Positions 25,245 through 33,628 of a DNA stretch of 64,000 bases are shown here, one piece after another. Position 1 is the first letter of the stretch, and each line of letters starts with the position of its first letter. The stretch is from Bradyrhizobium sp. WSM471 (GTDB lineage Bacteria; Pseudomonadota; Alphaproteobacteria; Rhizobiales; Xanthobacteraceae): positions 5,704,001 through 5,768,000 of the forward strand of contig NZ_CM001442.1 in the NCBI RefSeq assembly GCF_000244915.1. Reading direction: 5' to 3'. The translations under genes were made by a program, and so were the position numbers. The notes under the pieces were generated by a model that saw only the letters and a list, made by a program, of their open reading frames with translations, ran no database searches and had not been told where the DNA came from.

Positions 25245-26377
25245 ATTCCGATCGAGGCGAAGAAGATCGCGAACAGGCCGTCGAGCACGATCACCAGGAA
25301 GATCGACTTGACCACCGAAATCGTGGTCTGTCGTCCCAGCGACTCGGCGCTGCCCTTCACACGCAAGCCCTCGCTGCAGGCGACGATTCCGATCACCAGC
25401 GCCATGAACGGCGCCTTCAGGATGCCCACCTCGAAATGGGCGACCGAGATCGCATCGTGCAGCCGCGCGATATAGATCGCCGGCGCCATGCCGCCGTAAA
25501 ACTGCGCGATCAGGCCGCCGCCATAGAGTGCGGCGATCGATCCGATGAAAGCAAGGATCGGCAGCGCAATCACCAGGGCCACAACCCGCGGCAGGATCAG
25601 GACGTGGACGGGATCGAGGCCCATGGTCGAGAGCGCATCGATCTCCTCGCGCATCTTCATCGAGCCGAGCTCGGCGGTGTAGGCGCTTCCCGAGCGGCCG
25701 GCGACCATGATGGCGACGATCAGCACGCCGAGCTCGCGCAACACCAGGATGCCGACCATGTCGACGGTGTAGGATTCCGCGCCGAACCTGCGGAAATGGA
25801 AAAATCCCTGCTGGGCGATGATGGCGCCGATCAGGAAGGTGATCAGCACGACGATGGGGATGGCCTGCCAGCCGATGCGGTAGAGCTGATAGATCAGCGA
25901 TGTCAGTCGCAGCGAGCGCGGCCGGCGCAGCACGCCGATCACGGCCATGAACAACGCGCCCAGCATTTGAAGAAAGATCGTGATGTCTTCGCGCGCGCCG
26001 ACCGTGGACTTGCCGAGATCGTTCAGTCTTAGCAGGACAGGGTTGGGTGCAGGCGCCGGCGGCGGGGTGTGGCGGTTGACCTGACGCACCTCCTCCATCA
26101 GGCCACTGAAATGGTCGGCGACACCGATAAACTCGGCCGTTCGACCGGATGATGAAGCCCTGCGCGACAGCTTTTCCAGGACCCAGGCGCCGAGCGTGTC
26201 AAGCGCGCTGACGCCTGACATGTCCAGCGTCACGGTTCTGGATCGATCGACATCCGCCCCGACCGACCGGGACAACGTCTCCAGCATCGACACGTTCGCG
26301 GCAATCCACGGCCCTTCCGGGCACAATTTCAGCTCTTCGCCGGAGGGCGTTGCCAGCAACAGCGGTTCGGAGTTCAC
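25241..26377 (-). CDS. MlaE-type permease with N-terminal STAS domain
   Basis: This 378-residue protein fuses a STAS domain (about residues 15-105; SRTVTLDMSGVSALDTLGAW) to an MlaE permease (from about 145; LLQMLGALF-like start, GIVSIG-like segments, LGSMKMREEIDALSTMGLDP near 235). STAS corresponds to the separate MlaB of enterobacteria. The start is GTG at 26377 with GAGGTGGA upstream. The gene starts the three-gene MCE operon. A near-consensus FNR-type box lies at 26448-26461. Confidence 0.92.
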   Translation of the reverse strand: MNSEPLLLATPSGEELKLCPEGPWIAANVSMLETLSRSVGADVDRSRTVTLDMSGVSALDTLGAWVLEKLSRRASSSGRTAEFIGVADHFSGLMEEVRQVNRHTPPPAPAPNPVLLRLNDLGKSTVGAREDITIFLQMLGALFMAVIGVLRRPRSLRLTSLIYQLYRIGWQAIPIVVLITFLIGAIIAQQGFFHFRRFGAESYTVDMVGILVLRELGVLIVAIMVAGRSGSAYTAELGSMKMREEIDALSTMGLDPVHVLILPRVVALVIALPILAFIGSIAALYGGGLIAQFYGGMAPAIYIARLHDAISVAHFEVGILKAPFMALVIGIVACSEGLRVKGSAESLGRQTTISVVKSIFLVIVLDGLFAIFFASIGM

Positions 26378-26447
26378 GCTTCCACCTCATCGGGACAACC
26401 GGGTCCCCATTCAGCCGGTCATTCTAGGCCGGCATGTGGCAGCCGGT

Positions 26448-26461
26448 TTGACCTGTCTCAA
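26448..26461. promoter_or_regulatory. Weak FNR/FixK-like box before the MCE operon
   Basis: TTGACCTGTCTCAA has one good half-site (TTGAC) and one imperfect half-site (CTCAA). It lies about 77 bp before the GTG of the MlaE-like gene and 22 bp from a better box that faces the YqjD-like gene. Confidence 0.35.
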
Positions 26462-26482
26462 GACCACGACGCGTCTGCCTCC

Positions 26483-26496
26483 TTGACGCAAATCAA
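26483..26496. promoter_or_regulatory. FNR/FixK box upstream of the YqjD/YqjE-like pair
   Basis: TTGACGCAAATCAA matches the consensus and is centred 63.5 bp before the ATG at 26553, the same distance as the box in front of cytochrome c. Confidence 0.7.
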
Positions 26497-26552
26497 GAGC
26501 GCTCGCGCCGGCGGGTCCTAGGTTTGATTCCATTAAAGGGGAAATCAGGTCC

Positions 26553-26828
26553 ATGTTCGACAGCGACAGGATGAGCGAAGAACTGCGCACGCTGAAGGTT
26601 GACGTCACACGCTTGCTGAGCACGGCCGGCGAGGAGATGTTCGACAGTTCGAAAGACCGCACGGAGGCCCTTGCCGATCAGATCAAGGCTGCGCTCGCCG
26701 AGCTCGGCGAGACCGTCGATGAGGAGCAGGAGCAGCTTCAGGGCCTCATTACGGACCGCCCGATCACATCGCTTGCCTCGGCCTTCGCGCTCGGCGTGGT
26801 CGTCGGATTCATGCTGCGGAGGCACTAG
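26553..26828 (+). CDS. YqjD/ElaB-like (DUF883-type) membrane-anchored protein
   Basis: This 91-residue protein is charged and helical over its first 70 residues (RTLKVDVTRLLSTAGEEMFD, ALAELGETVDEEQEQLQGLI) and ends in one membrane helix with the closing residues GFMLRRH. That layout is that of the ElaB/YqjD family, which in E. coli includes inner-membrane proteins linked to ribosomes in stationary phase. Its stop is directly followed by the GTG of the next gene. An FNR box lies upstream. Confidence 0.8.
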   Translation: MFDSDRMSEELRTLKVDVTRLLSTAGEEMFDSSKDRTEALADQIKAALAELGETVDEEQEQLQGLITDRPITSLASAFALGVVVGFMLRRH

Positions 26829-27317
26829 GTGAACACGGAAAATGTCGTCAAACATCTGCGAGTGCTCTGGCGTACCGACAGGATCATCGCGGACATCAGG
26901 CTGCGCCACCTGCTGATCGGCCTCGGCCTGCGCGCCTTTGCGGCGCTGATCGCCGCGTTCGGGCTCCTGATGCTGGAGCTGTCCGCCTATTTCGCACTGG
27001 TGCAGATCTGGAGTGCCATTGGCGCGGCCGCCATCCTTGGCGCCGTCAATTTTGCCATCGCAGCAATTCTCTTTGTGATTGCCGGCCGGCCTCCTGCAGG
27101 CCGCGACATCGAACTCGCCAACGAGATTCACGGCGCATCCATCGAAGCTCTTCAGCTCGAGGCACGCACACTCCAGGCCCAGGTGTCGGGCGCCGTCCAT
27201 CATCCGCTCAGCACAATCTTGCCCGTGCTGGTGCCACTGATTGCGGTCCTGATCAAGAATTTGCGGAGAACGGCCAAGGACTCCGCCGCGGCAAATCCGG
27301 CTGAAGCGCGCCCCTAA
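26829..27317 (+). CDS. YqjE-like / holin-superfamily membrane protein
   Basis: This 162-residue protein starts with GTG immediately after the YqjD-like stop. It has two central membrane segments (FAALIAAFGLLMLELSAYFA and AAILGAVNFAIAAILFVIAG) in the arrangement of YqjE-like proteins, and a possible third short segment (LSTILPVLVPLIAVLI) near the C-terminus. The yqjD-yqjE pairing also occurs in enterobacteria. The function is unknown; co-regulation with low-oxygen genes is suggested by the box at 26483. Confidence 0.7.
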   Translation: MNTENVVKHLRVLWRTDRIIADIRLRHLLIGLGLRAFAALIAAFGLLMLELSAYFALVQIWSAIGAAAILGAVNFAIAAILFVIAGRPPAGRDIELANEIHGASIEALQLEARTLQAQVSGAVHHPLSTILPVLVPLIAVLIKNLRRTAKDSAAANPAEARP

Positions 27318-27327
27318 CGGGCGCGCT
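27305..27327. terminator. Bidirectional hairpin across two convergent stops
   Basis: AGCGCGCCC (27305-27313) pairs perfectly with GGGCGCGCT (27319-27327) around a five-base loop. The loop and stem contain the TAA of the YqjE-like gene and reach the first base of the stop of the acyl-CoA synthetase gene, so one structure could end both messages. Confidence 0.65.
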
Positions 27328-30020
27328 CAGAGTTTCAGCCTGACGTCGCAAATATCCGGCTCAGTCGGATCCGGCTTCACCTCGAAGCCGAGCTGCCGGC
27401 ACATTTCGAGCATCGTGGTGTTCTCCCTGAGAACATCACCGGAAATCGCTTTGAGCCCCTCCGATCTCGCGTAGTCGATGATCAGCTGCATCAGGGCCCA
27501 GCCCAGACCTTTGCCCTTGAGGTCGGACCGCAGCAGAATCGCATATTCGCCGCTCTCGTAGACCGAGTCCGAATGGAGACGGACCACGCCGACCATTTCA
27601 CCGGTCGCCTCGTCGAACGCGATAAAGGCCATCGCGCGCGCATAGTCGAGCTGAGTCAGGCGGGCGATGAACTCGTGAGTGAACTCCTTCATCGGCGCGA
27701 AGAAACGCAGACGAAGGTCGTGCGCCGTGACATGACTCAGGAATGCGTGGATGGTCGGCTCATCCTCCGGACGCAGGGGCCGCGCGAAGATCCGCCAGCC
27801 CTCCTTGAGCTTGAGGCGGCGCTCCCATTGCGACGGATAGGCCCGAACGGCGAAGTTGGCGGCGCCGGAGCCGGCAAACTTCCGTTGCGGCAGCCCGACC
27901 GCCACGCGGGCGTCGACCGCGGTCACGCCGGTTTCATCCGCCAGCAGCGGATTGATGTCGAATTCGCGGATCCCGGGGATGTCGGCGGCCATCTGCGCCA
28001 GCTTGACCAGGACCATGGCGACGGCGTCGGGCTTCACCGCCGGCACGTCCCGGTAAGCGCGAAGCAGCCGGGACACGCGCGTGCGGTCGATCAGGTCGCG
28101 GGCCAGTTGCAGATCGAGCGGCGGCAGCGCAAGCGCCTTGTCGTTGATGATCTCGACCGCGGTCCCGCCGCGGCCGAACACAACGACCGTGCCGAAGGTC
28201 GGATCGTCGGCAAGGCCCAGAATCAACTCGCGCGCCTTCGCCTTCACGACCATCGCCTGCACGATGACGCCCTCGATGCGAGCTTGCGGACGCAGCTTGC
28301 TCGCGCGGGCGAGAATATCGGTAGCGGCGGCGCGCACCGCCTCGACCGTCGTCAGATTGAGCACGACGCCGCCGACATCGGATTTGTGGACGATGTCGCG
28401 CGACATGATCTTCAGCACGACGGTGGCGCCTTGCGCAAAGATGTCGCTCGCGTAGGCCACCGCCTGCTCGACATCGGCCGCGGCGTAGGTGGGCACCATC
28501 GCGATATCGTAGGCTTCGAGCAGGTGCTTGATCTCGACGGGTTCAAGCCATTGGCGGCCGTCTGCGATGGCAGCAGCTATGATCTGCTTCGCAGTACGTG
28601 CGTCCGGCACGAAAGTGTCTGGCATTGCGGGTGGAACCTGGCTCAGCTCCTCCACGACTTCGCGATGCCTCACGAGGTACATGAAGCCGCGCACGGCGTC
28701 GTCCTCGGTCGGATAGTTCGGAATGCCGGCGCCGGACAGTGTTTCGATGATGTTCTGGTCTGCCCCGATCCAGGCGGCAAGCACCGGCTTGGCCCAACTG
28801 CGGTGCTTCTCGCGGTATGCCTTGACGCGTTCGGTCACCATCGTTGCGATATCGGCGGCCGAGGCGATCGCGGTCTGCACATTGAGGACCAGGACCGCGT
28901 CGTTGTCGGCGTCGGCGAGCAGCACCTCGAGCGCCGCCGCATAGCGCGACGCATCGGCGTCGCCCACGATGTCGACGGGATTTGCGCCGGACCAGGTCGG
29001 CGGCAGCGCGTCATCGAGTTTCTTGCGGGCGTCCGCCGAGATGGTCGCCGGAATGCCGCCGAGCTCGACCAATCGGTCGATAGCGAGGACGCCGATGCCG
29101 CCGCCATTGGTCAGGATGGCGAGGCGCTTTCCTGCCGGCGACTCGACGCGGCCGAGCGTCTCGGCGCAATCGAACAGTTCGCGCAGATCGGAGACCCGCA
29201 GGACGCCCGCGCGGCGGAACGCCGCGTCATAGACGGCGTCGGCGCCCGCGAGCGCACCGGTATGGGTGGCAGCCGCCCTCGCACCCTGCGCCATTCGGCC
29301 GGACTTCACCACGACAACGGGCTTCACGCGCGCCGCGGCGCGCGCGGCCGACATGAACTTGCGCGCGTCCTTGATGGCCTCGATATAGAGCAGGATCGCG
29401 CGGGTCTTGTGATCCATCGCGAAATAGTCGAGCAGATCGGCAATATCGACGTCGATCTGATCGCCGATCGAGACGATGCCGGAGAAGCCGACGCCGCGCT
29501 GCGCGGCCCAATCAACCATGCCGGCCGCGATCGCGCCTGATTGCGAGATCAGCGCGAGATTCCCCGGCCCCGGCATGTGCGCGGCAAAACTGGCGTTGAG
29601 GCTCACGCCGGGCATCATGATGCCCAAGCAGTTCGGCCCGATCAGCCGCATGCCGTATTTGCGGGCCGCAGCGATGGCGGCCTCGTGCAGGGAGCCCGGT
29701 CCATGGCCGAGCCCGGCCGAGACGATCAGGGCGCCCGCCGAGCCGCGCCGCCCGGCTTGATCGACAATGCCGGGAACCGCGCGCGCCGGCGCGGTGATGA
29801 CCACAAGCTCGGGCACGAACGGCAATTGATCGAGGTTGCCCACGGCCGCGACGCCGCCGATCTCGGCATGGCGCGGATTGACGAGGCCGAACTGTCCCGT
29901 GAATCCAGCCTTGCGGATGTTCTCCAGAACGGCGCGTCCAACGGAGACCGGGCGGGCGCTCGCACCGACGAGCGCGACCGAACGCGGCGACAGCAGGTTC
30001 TTCAGACGATAGGTTGACAT
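27327..30020 (-). CDS. ADP-forming acyl-CoA synthetase fused to GNAT acetyltransferase
   Basis: This 897-residue protein has the layout of Pat/PatZ-type proteins: a CoA-binding domain (SVALVGASARPVSVGRAVLE), a succinyl-CoA-synthetase-like domain (ALISQSGAIAAGMVDWAAQR), an ATP-grasp domain from about residue 480 (DVGGVVLNLTTVEAVRAAAT; VFGRGGTAVEIINDKALALP) and a C-terminal GNAT domain from about 720 (YAILLRSDLKGKGLGWALMQ). Family members either make ATP from acetyl-CoA or acetylate lysines of metabolic enzymes. I chose the ATG at 30020 (MSTYRLKNLLSPRSVA); a TTG at 30068 is in frame. The gene is 67 bp downstream of the USP gene on the same strand and may be co-transcribed from its boxed promoter. 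Confidence 0.92.
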   Translation of the reverse strand: MSTYRLKNLLSPRSVALVGASARPVSVGRAVLENIRKAGFTGQFGLVNPRHAEIGGVAAVGNLDQLPFVPELVVITAPARAVPGIVDQAGRRGSAGALIVSAGLGHGPGSLHEAAIAAARKYGMRLIGPNCLGIMMPGVSLNASFAAHMPGPGNLALISQSGAIAAGMVDWAAQRGVGFSGIVSIGDQIDVDIADLLDYFAMDHKTRAILLYIEAIKDARKFMSAARAAARVKPVVVVKSGRMAQGARAAATHTGALAGADAVYDAAFRRAGVLRVSDLRELFDCAETLGRVESPAGKRLAILTNGGGIGVLAIDRLVELGGIPATISADARKKLDDALPPTWSGANPVDIVGDADASRYAAALEVLLADADNDAVLVLNVQTAIASAADIATMVTERVKAYREKHRSWAKPVLAAWIGADQNIIETLSGAGIPNYPTEDDAVRGFMYLVRHREVVEELSQVPPAMPDTFVPDARTAKQIIAAAIADGRQWLEPVEIKHLLEAYDIAMVPTYAAADVEQAVAYASDIFAQGATVVLKIMSRDIVHKSDVGGVVLNLTTVEAVRAAATDILARASKLRPQARIEGVIVQAMVVKAKARELILGLADDPTFGTVVVFGRGGTAVEIINDKALALPPLDLQLARDLIDRTRVSRLLRAYRDVPAVKPDAVAMVLVKLAQMAADIPGIREFDINPLLADETGVTAVDARVAVGLPQRKFAGSGAANFAVRAYPSQWERRLKLKEGWRIFARPLRPEDEPTIHAFLSHVTAHDLRLRFFAPMKEFTHEFIARLTQLDYARAMAFIAFDEATGEMVGVVRLHSDSVYESGEYAILLRSDLKGKGLGWALMQLIIDYARSEGLKAISGDVLRENTTMLEMCRQLGFEVKPDPTEPDICDVRLKL

Positions 30021-30087
30021 GAAAGCAAATGCGCCCGGTCGGTGGCGGTTCCGATGGTTGACGATCAAGCCGAGACTGGCGACCCGC

Positions 30088-30918
30088 CTAGTACGAGATC
30101 ATAACCCAGCACGGTGGCTCGCCAATGACGGTCTTTGTCACACCGCCCCAAACGATCTCGTTCAGGCGCGAATGATGGTAGGCGCCCATGACGATCGCAT
30201 CGATGGCATGGGAATTCGCCCAGCTTCCGAGCACTTTGCCAATCGAGCTGCCGCTGCCCTTCGTGGTTTCGAACGAGGCGTAGACCCCGTGTTCCCTCAA
30301 GTGATCGACCAGAGCCGTCCCGGATTGCACGATCGCGTCGGACTTGTCGTCCGCTACGGTCACCACGCGGACCGAGGCGGCTGCCTGAAGGATAGGCAGC
30401 GCGTCGCCGACCGCCCGCGCCGCACGCGCCGAGTGATCCCAAGCGATCATGATGTTCTCGAATTCCGGGCGCAGTTGGTCCACCTGCTGCTCCGGGCAGA
30501 GCAGCACTGGCCGCCCGGATTCGAACAGGAGCGTCTCGATGATGTGCTCGGTTCGGCTGTCGTGTGGCTTCACGGGGACCAGCGTAAGATCGCTGAAGCG
30601 GCCGTGTTCGGCCAGGACTGACGCGATCTGGTCTGCCGGCACCTTGGCCGACCGGCTTTGAGCGCGAATACCGGTGCGGGAGGTTGCGCGGGTGAACGCA
30701 TCCAGGAGATGCTGACTGTCGCCGGCCTCAAGCGACCCGTCTGCCTCGGCCGCATCGGGGAGCATCACCTTCGGCCGCACGAAAACATCCTCTTCGAGTG
30801 CCAGCGCGGTGATCCGGGCGCCGAGGTCGCCGGCAACGGCCACGCATTTCTCGATCGCAACAAGGGCCGGGCCGCGTGGCTGGCCGACGAGCGGCAGAAA
30901 GACGTCCTTGATCGGCAT
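30088..30918 (-). CDS. Universal stress protein with two USP domains
   Basis: This 276-residue protein holds two tandem USP domains. The second has the clearer signature, NIMIAWDHSARAARAVGDAL and VMGAYHHSRLNEIVWGGVTK, with a C-terminal G-x9-G-type ATP-loop; the first (DVFLPLVGQPRGPALVAIEK) looks degenerate. The ATG at 30918 follows AAGGAGA by eight bases. An FNR/FixK box centred 54.5 bp upstream suggests induction at low oxygen, as for USPs in other bacteria. Confidence 0.9.
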   Translation of the reverse strand: MPIKDVFLPLVGQPRGPALVAIEKCVAVAGDLGARITALALEEDVFVRPKVMLPDAAEADGSLEAGDSQHLLDAFTRATSRTGIRAQSRSAKVPADQIASVLAEHGRFSDLTLVPVKPHDSRTEHIIETLLFESGRPVLLCPEQQVDQLRPEFENIMIAWDHSARAARAVGDALPILQAAASVRVVTVADDKSDAIVQSGTALVDHLREHGVYASFETTKGSGSSIGKVLGSWANSHAIDAIVMGAYHHSRLNEIVWGGVTKTVIGEPPCWVMISY

Positions 30919-30965
30919 CGGAATTCTCCTTGGCCACCAGAATAGGCCGGCTTTCGTTGGGACGC

Positions 30966-30979
30966 TTGATCCTCGTCAA
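30966..30979. promoter_or_regulatory. FNR/FixK box facing the USP gene
   Basis: TTGATCCTCGTCAA is centred 54.5 bp upstream of the USP ATG; activation at -41.5 would leave a 13-base leader just holding the ribosome binding site. Confidence 0.7.
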
Positions 30980-31015
30980 GGCCGGGAACTCCGACCGGTC
31001 GGAGGGAGACAGGCG

Positions 31016-31029
31016 TTGACCGAAGTCAA
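31016..31029. promoter_or_regulatory. FNR/FixK box facing the APH/P-loop fusion gene
   Basis: TTGACCGAAGTCAA lies 50 bp from the box of the divergent USP gene. Activation at -41.5 would start transcription near 31064, which fits a start codon at 31112 but not the in-frame ATG at 31052. Confidence 0.7.
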
Positions 31030-31111
31030 GGACTGGCCGCGGTCTGCTTCTATGGATTACCCTGATCGCGGGGCGAGCCGCCTTCCGACGCATCTGGACG
31101 TACCAGCTGGA

Positions 31112-32644
31112 ATGACCGACGATTCTGCGACCCAGGACCGGATCTTTGCGGCGCTCACCAATTCCGCGGATCATCCAAACGTGAGGCGGATCGATACGCA
31201 CGCAGCTTCGGTCTTTCTCGAAGGCGGGCGTGCTCTGAAAATCAAGCGCGCCGTGCAATTTCCGTTCCTCGATTATTCGACGCTCGAGAAGCGCAGGACG
31301 GCGTGCGAGGAGGAGATCAGGATCAACCGGCCGCTGGCGCCGCAGATCTATCACCGCGTCGTCGCGATCACGGAAGAGGCCGATGGATCGGTGAAGGTCG
31401 ACGGAAGCGGCCGGCCGATCGAGTACGCGGTTGATATGTTGCGCTTCGACGAAAACCGCACGCTGGATCATCTGGCCAAGGCCGGCCCGCTGGATGAAAG
31501 TCTTGTATCGGCCGTCGCCGAGACGATCGTGGCTTCGCACGCGCAGGCTGTTCGCGCCGACGGCAACGCATGGGTTTCCTCCATCCCCGGCCTGATCGAT
31601 GGCAACAGCAATGGCCTGCGGGCCGGCAATCATTTCGAAGCCGAAGAGATCGCGCAGCTCGGCAGAGACTCGCACGCAATGTTCCTCCGCCTCCGGCCTT
31701 TGCTCGAAGAGCGCGGCCGTCAAGGTTTCGTGCGCCGCTGCCATGGCGACCTGCATCTTGCGAACATCGTGGCGATCGACGAGCAGCCGGTGCTGTTCGA
31801 CGCCATCGAGTTCGACGCCCAGATGGCAACCACCGACGTGCTCTACGATCTCGCATTCGGATTGATGGACCTGTTGCATCACGATCAACCACGCGCGGCC
31901 AACATCGTATTGAACCGCTACCTCGCCGCAACTTCGGTTGCGAATCTCGACGCTCTCTCCGCACTGCCGCTGTTCATGTCCATCCGGGCGGCGATCCGCG
32001 CCCAGGTCGCGCTGGCACGGCTGAAGCCGCCGCATCCCCATGATACGGGCATTCTCGACGGTGCACGGCGCTATTTTGGCCTCGCCCGCGTGCTGATCCA
32101 GCCGCCAGCCCCCCGGCTGGTAGCAGTCGGCGGATTGTCAGGCACCGGAAAGACGATTTTGGCACGCGCGCTCGCGCCGGATATTACGCCGCTGCCGGGG
32201 GCCGTCGTGCTGCGCAGCGACCTCGTCCGCAAGCAGATGTTCGGGGTCGAAGATACGGACCGGCTGCCGGCATCCGCATACACGCCGGAGGTCACGGCCC
32301 GCGTTTACGACATGTTGGCCGGGCACGCCGGGCGGGTGCTGGCGCAAGGCCATTCAGCGATCATCGACGGCGTGTTCGCCCGTGAGGACGAACGAGACGC
32401 GGTCGCCGCACTGGCGCGCAAGCGCAACGTGCCGCTGAGCGGCCTGTTTCTGGTTGCGGATCTCCCGACCCGGCAGGCGCGGATCGGAGGCCGCCGGGGC
32501 GACGCATCCGACGCCACGCAAGAGGTTGCCGCGCTGCAAGAGCACTATAATATCGGCCATGTCGGTTGGGCGACCATCGATGCATCCGGCACGCAAGAGC
32601 AGACGCTCCAGAACTGCCGGGACGCGATCGCCGAAAGCAAATAA
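31112..32644 (+). CDS. Aminoglycoside-phosphotransferase-like domain fused to P-loop kinase domain
   Basis: This 510-residue protein joins an APH-type kinase fold to a P-loop nucleotide kinase. The APH catalytic loop CHGDLHLANIV lies near residue 210, followed by FDAIEFD. The Walker A motif GGLSGTGKT lies near residue 340, with a later RQARIGGRRGDASDAT lid-like arginine segment. The family is widespread in bacteria but its substrate is unknown; antibiotic resistance should not be assumed. I chose the ATG at 31112 on promoter grounds; the frame also has an ATG at 31052. The CHAD gene follows by 12 bp. Confidence 0.85.
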   Translation: MTDDSATQDRIFAALTNSADHPNVRRIDTHAASVFLEGGRALKIKRAVQFPFLDYSTLEKRRTACEEEIRINRPLAPQIYHRVVAITEEADGSVKVDGSGRPIEYAVDMLRFDENRTLDHLAKAGPLDESLVSAVAETIVASHAQAVRADGNAWVSSIPGLIDGNSNGLRAGNHFEAEEIAQLGRDSHAMFLRLRPLLEERGRQGFVRRCHGDLHLANIVAIDEQPVLFDAIEFDAQMATTDVLYDLAFGLMDLLHHDQPRAANIVLNRYLAATSVANLDALSALPLFMSIRAAIRAQVALARLKPPHPHDTGILDGARRYFGLARVLIQPPAPRLVAVGGLSGTGKTILARALAPDITPLPGAVVLRSDLVRKQMFGVEDTDRLPASAYTPEVTARVYDMLAGHAGRVLAQGHSAIIDGVFAREDERDAVAALARKRNVPLSGLFLVADLPTRQARIGGRRGDASDATQEVAALQEHYNIGHVGWATIDASGTQEQTLQNCRDAIAESK

Positions 32645-32656
32645 GGCAATCTGCAG

Positions 32657-33628
32657 ATGGCGCGACCCAGCACGAGTTCGACGGCCGCGCGCATCAAGCT
32701 TGCGGCGAGGCGCAATGCCCTGCCCGGCCGCCTCAGCCCCGGCATGGTCTGCGACACGGCCTTCCGGATCATCGCCCGCCGTCACCTCGCCGCCGTTCTC
32801 GCGCAGCATGACGGCACCTGCCGCGGCGATCCCGAGGCGCTGCACCAGATCCGGATTGCACTGACGCATCTGCGCACCGCCATCCGCTTCTTCTCGCCGA
32901 TGGTCGATGATGCCCTTCGGCCGGAGGTCTGGACCGAACTAAAATGGTTGAACAGCCAACTCGGCATGGTGCGGGACCTCGACGTGGCAATCGAGCGGGT
33001 CATCGCCGAGAGTGGAGGCGAGTTGACCGTGATTGCCGAGCTCCAGCATTGGGACGAAAAGCGCGCCGAGAGCCATCGCCAGTTGGCGCGCGCGCTGCAA
33101 TCCGCGCGGTATCGCCGTCTCGTCGAGCAGACGTCAGCCTGGATCGAGAGCGGCCCCTGGTCGACCCGGCGCAGCAAGGAAGCTATCAGGCTACGCCGCT
33201 GCACGCTCGCCGACCACGCTACAGCGAAACTCACGGAATGGGAAAGGACGCTGCTCAAGAAAGCACGCAAGCTCCGCAAGCTCGACGTCGGGAAACGGCA
33301 CAAGCTGCGGCTTCTCAACAAGCGGCTGACCTATTCGATCGAATCGCTCGAGGACCTTTTCGCCGACGAGTCGTTGACCAAGCAGAAGTCGATCCTCAAG
33401 CAATTGCGCAAGGCGCAAAAATCCCTCGGGCAATTGAATGACGATGCGCGAGGGCAAACCTTGGCGGCGTCATTGAACGAGGCCGTCCCCGAGGCGGGCA
33501 TTCGCTTCCTCAACCGCAAGCGCGAAAAGAAACTGTTGCGGACCGCCTCGCGCGCCTACCGGAAACTCGACAAGGCCAAGCCGTTCCGCTCCGCCGACCT
33601 TGCGCCGAATGCGGAGCCTGAGGACTAG
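32657..33628 (+). CDS. CHAD-domain protein
   Basis: This 323-residue protein is a CHAD domain over most of its length, a helical domain rich in conserved histidines and basic residues that binds inorganic polyphosphate. The segments EALHQIRIALTHLRTAIRFF and LNSQLGMVRDLDVAIERV are diagnostic, and the C-terminal half is very basic (KKARKLRKLDVGKRHKLRLL). It has no CYTH triphosphatase partner domain. It follows the APH/P-loop gene in one unit and converges with phaC, sharing a CTAG with its stop. CHAD proteins are known to associate with PHA or polyphosphate granules in some bacteria, which fits the neighbour. Confidence 0.9.
   Translation: MARPSTSSTAARIKLAARRNALPGRLSPGMVCDTAFRIIARRHLAAVLAQHDGTCRGDPEALHQIRIALTHLRTAIRFFSPMVDDALRPEVWTELKWLNSQLGMVRDLDVAIERVIAESGGELTVIAELQHWDEKRAESHRQLARALQSARYRRLVEQTSAWIESGPWSTRRSKEAIRLRRCTLADHATAKLTEWERTLLKKARKLRKLDVGKRHKLRLLNKRLTYSIESLEDLFADESLTKQKSILKQLRKAQKSLGQLNDDARGQTLAASLNEAVPEAGIRFLNRKREKKLLRTASRAYRKLDKAKPFRSADLAPNAEPED

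Noticed and set aside
27573..29540. Plus-strand open frame of about 655 codons opposite the acyl-CoA synthetase gene
   Set aside because: It is a low-complexity HDR/AGR-rich translation with no motif and is antisense to a protein with four recognisable domains.
30047..30070. TTGACGATCAA near 30057 as an FNR box for the acyl-CoA synthetase gene
   Set aside because: The half-sites are separated by one base instead of four, so it cannot bind an FNR/FixK dimer in the known way.
31112..32644. Antibiotic resistance function for the aminoglycoside-phosphotransferase-like domain
   Set aside because: The domain is fused to a P-loop kinase and sits among low-oxygen and storage genes; APH folds are used by many unrelated kinases.
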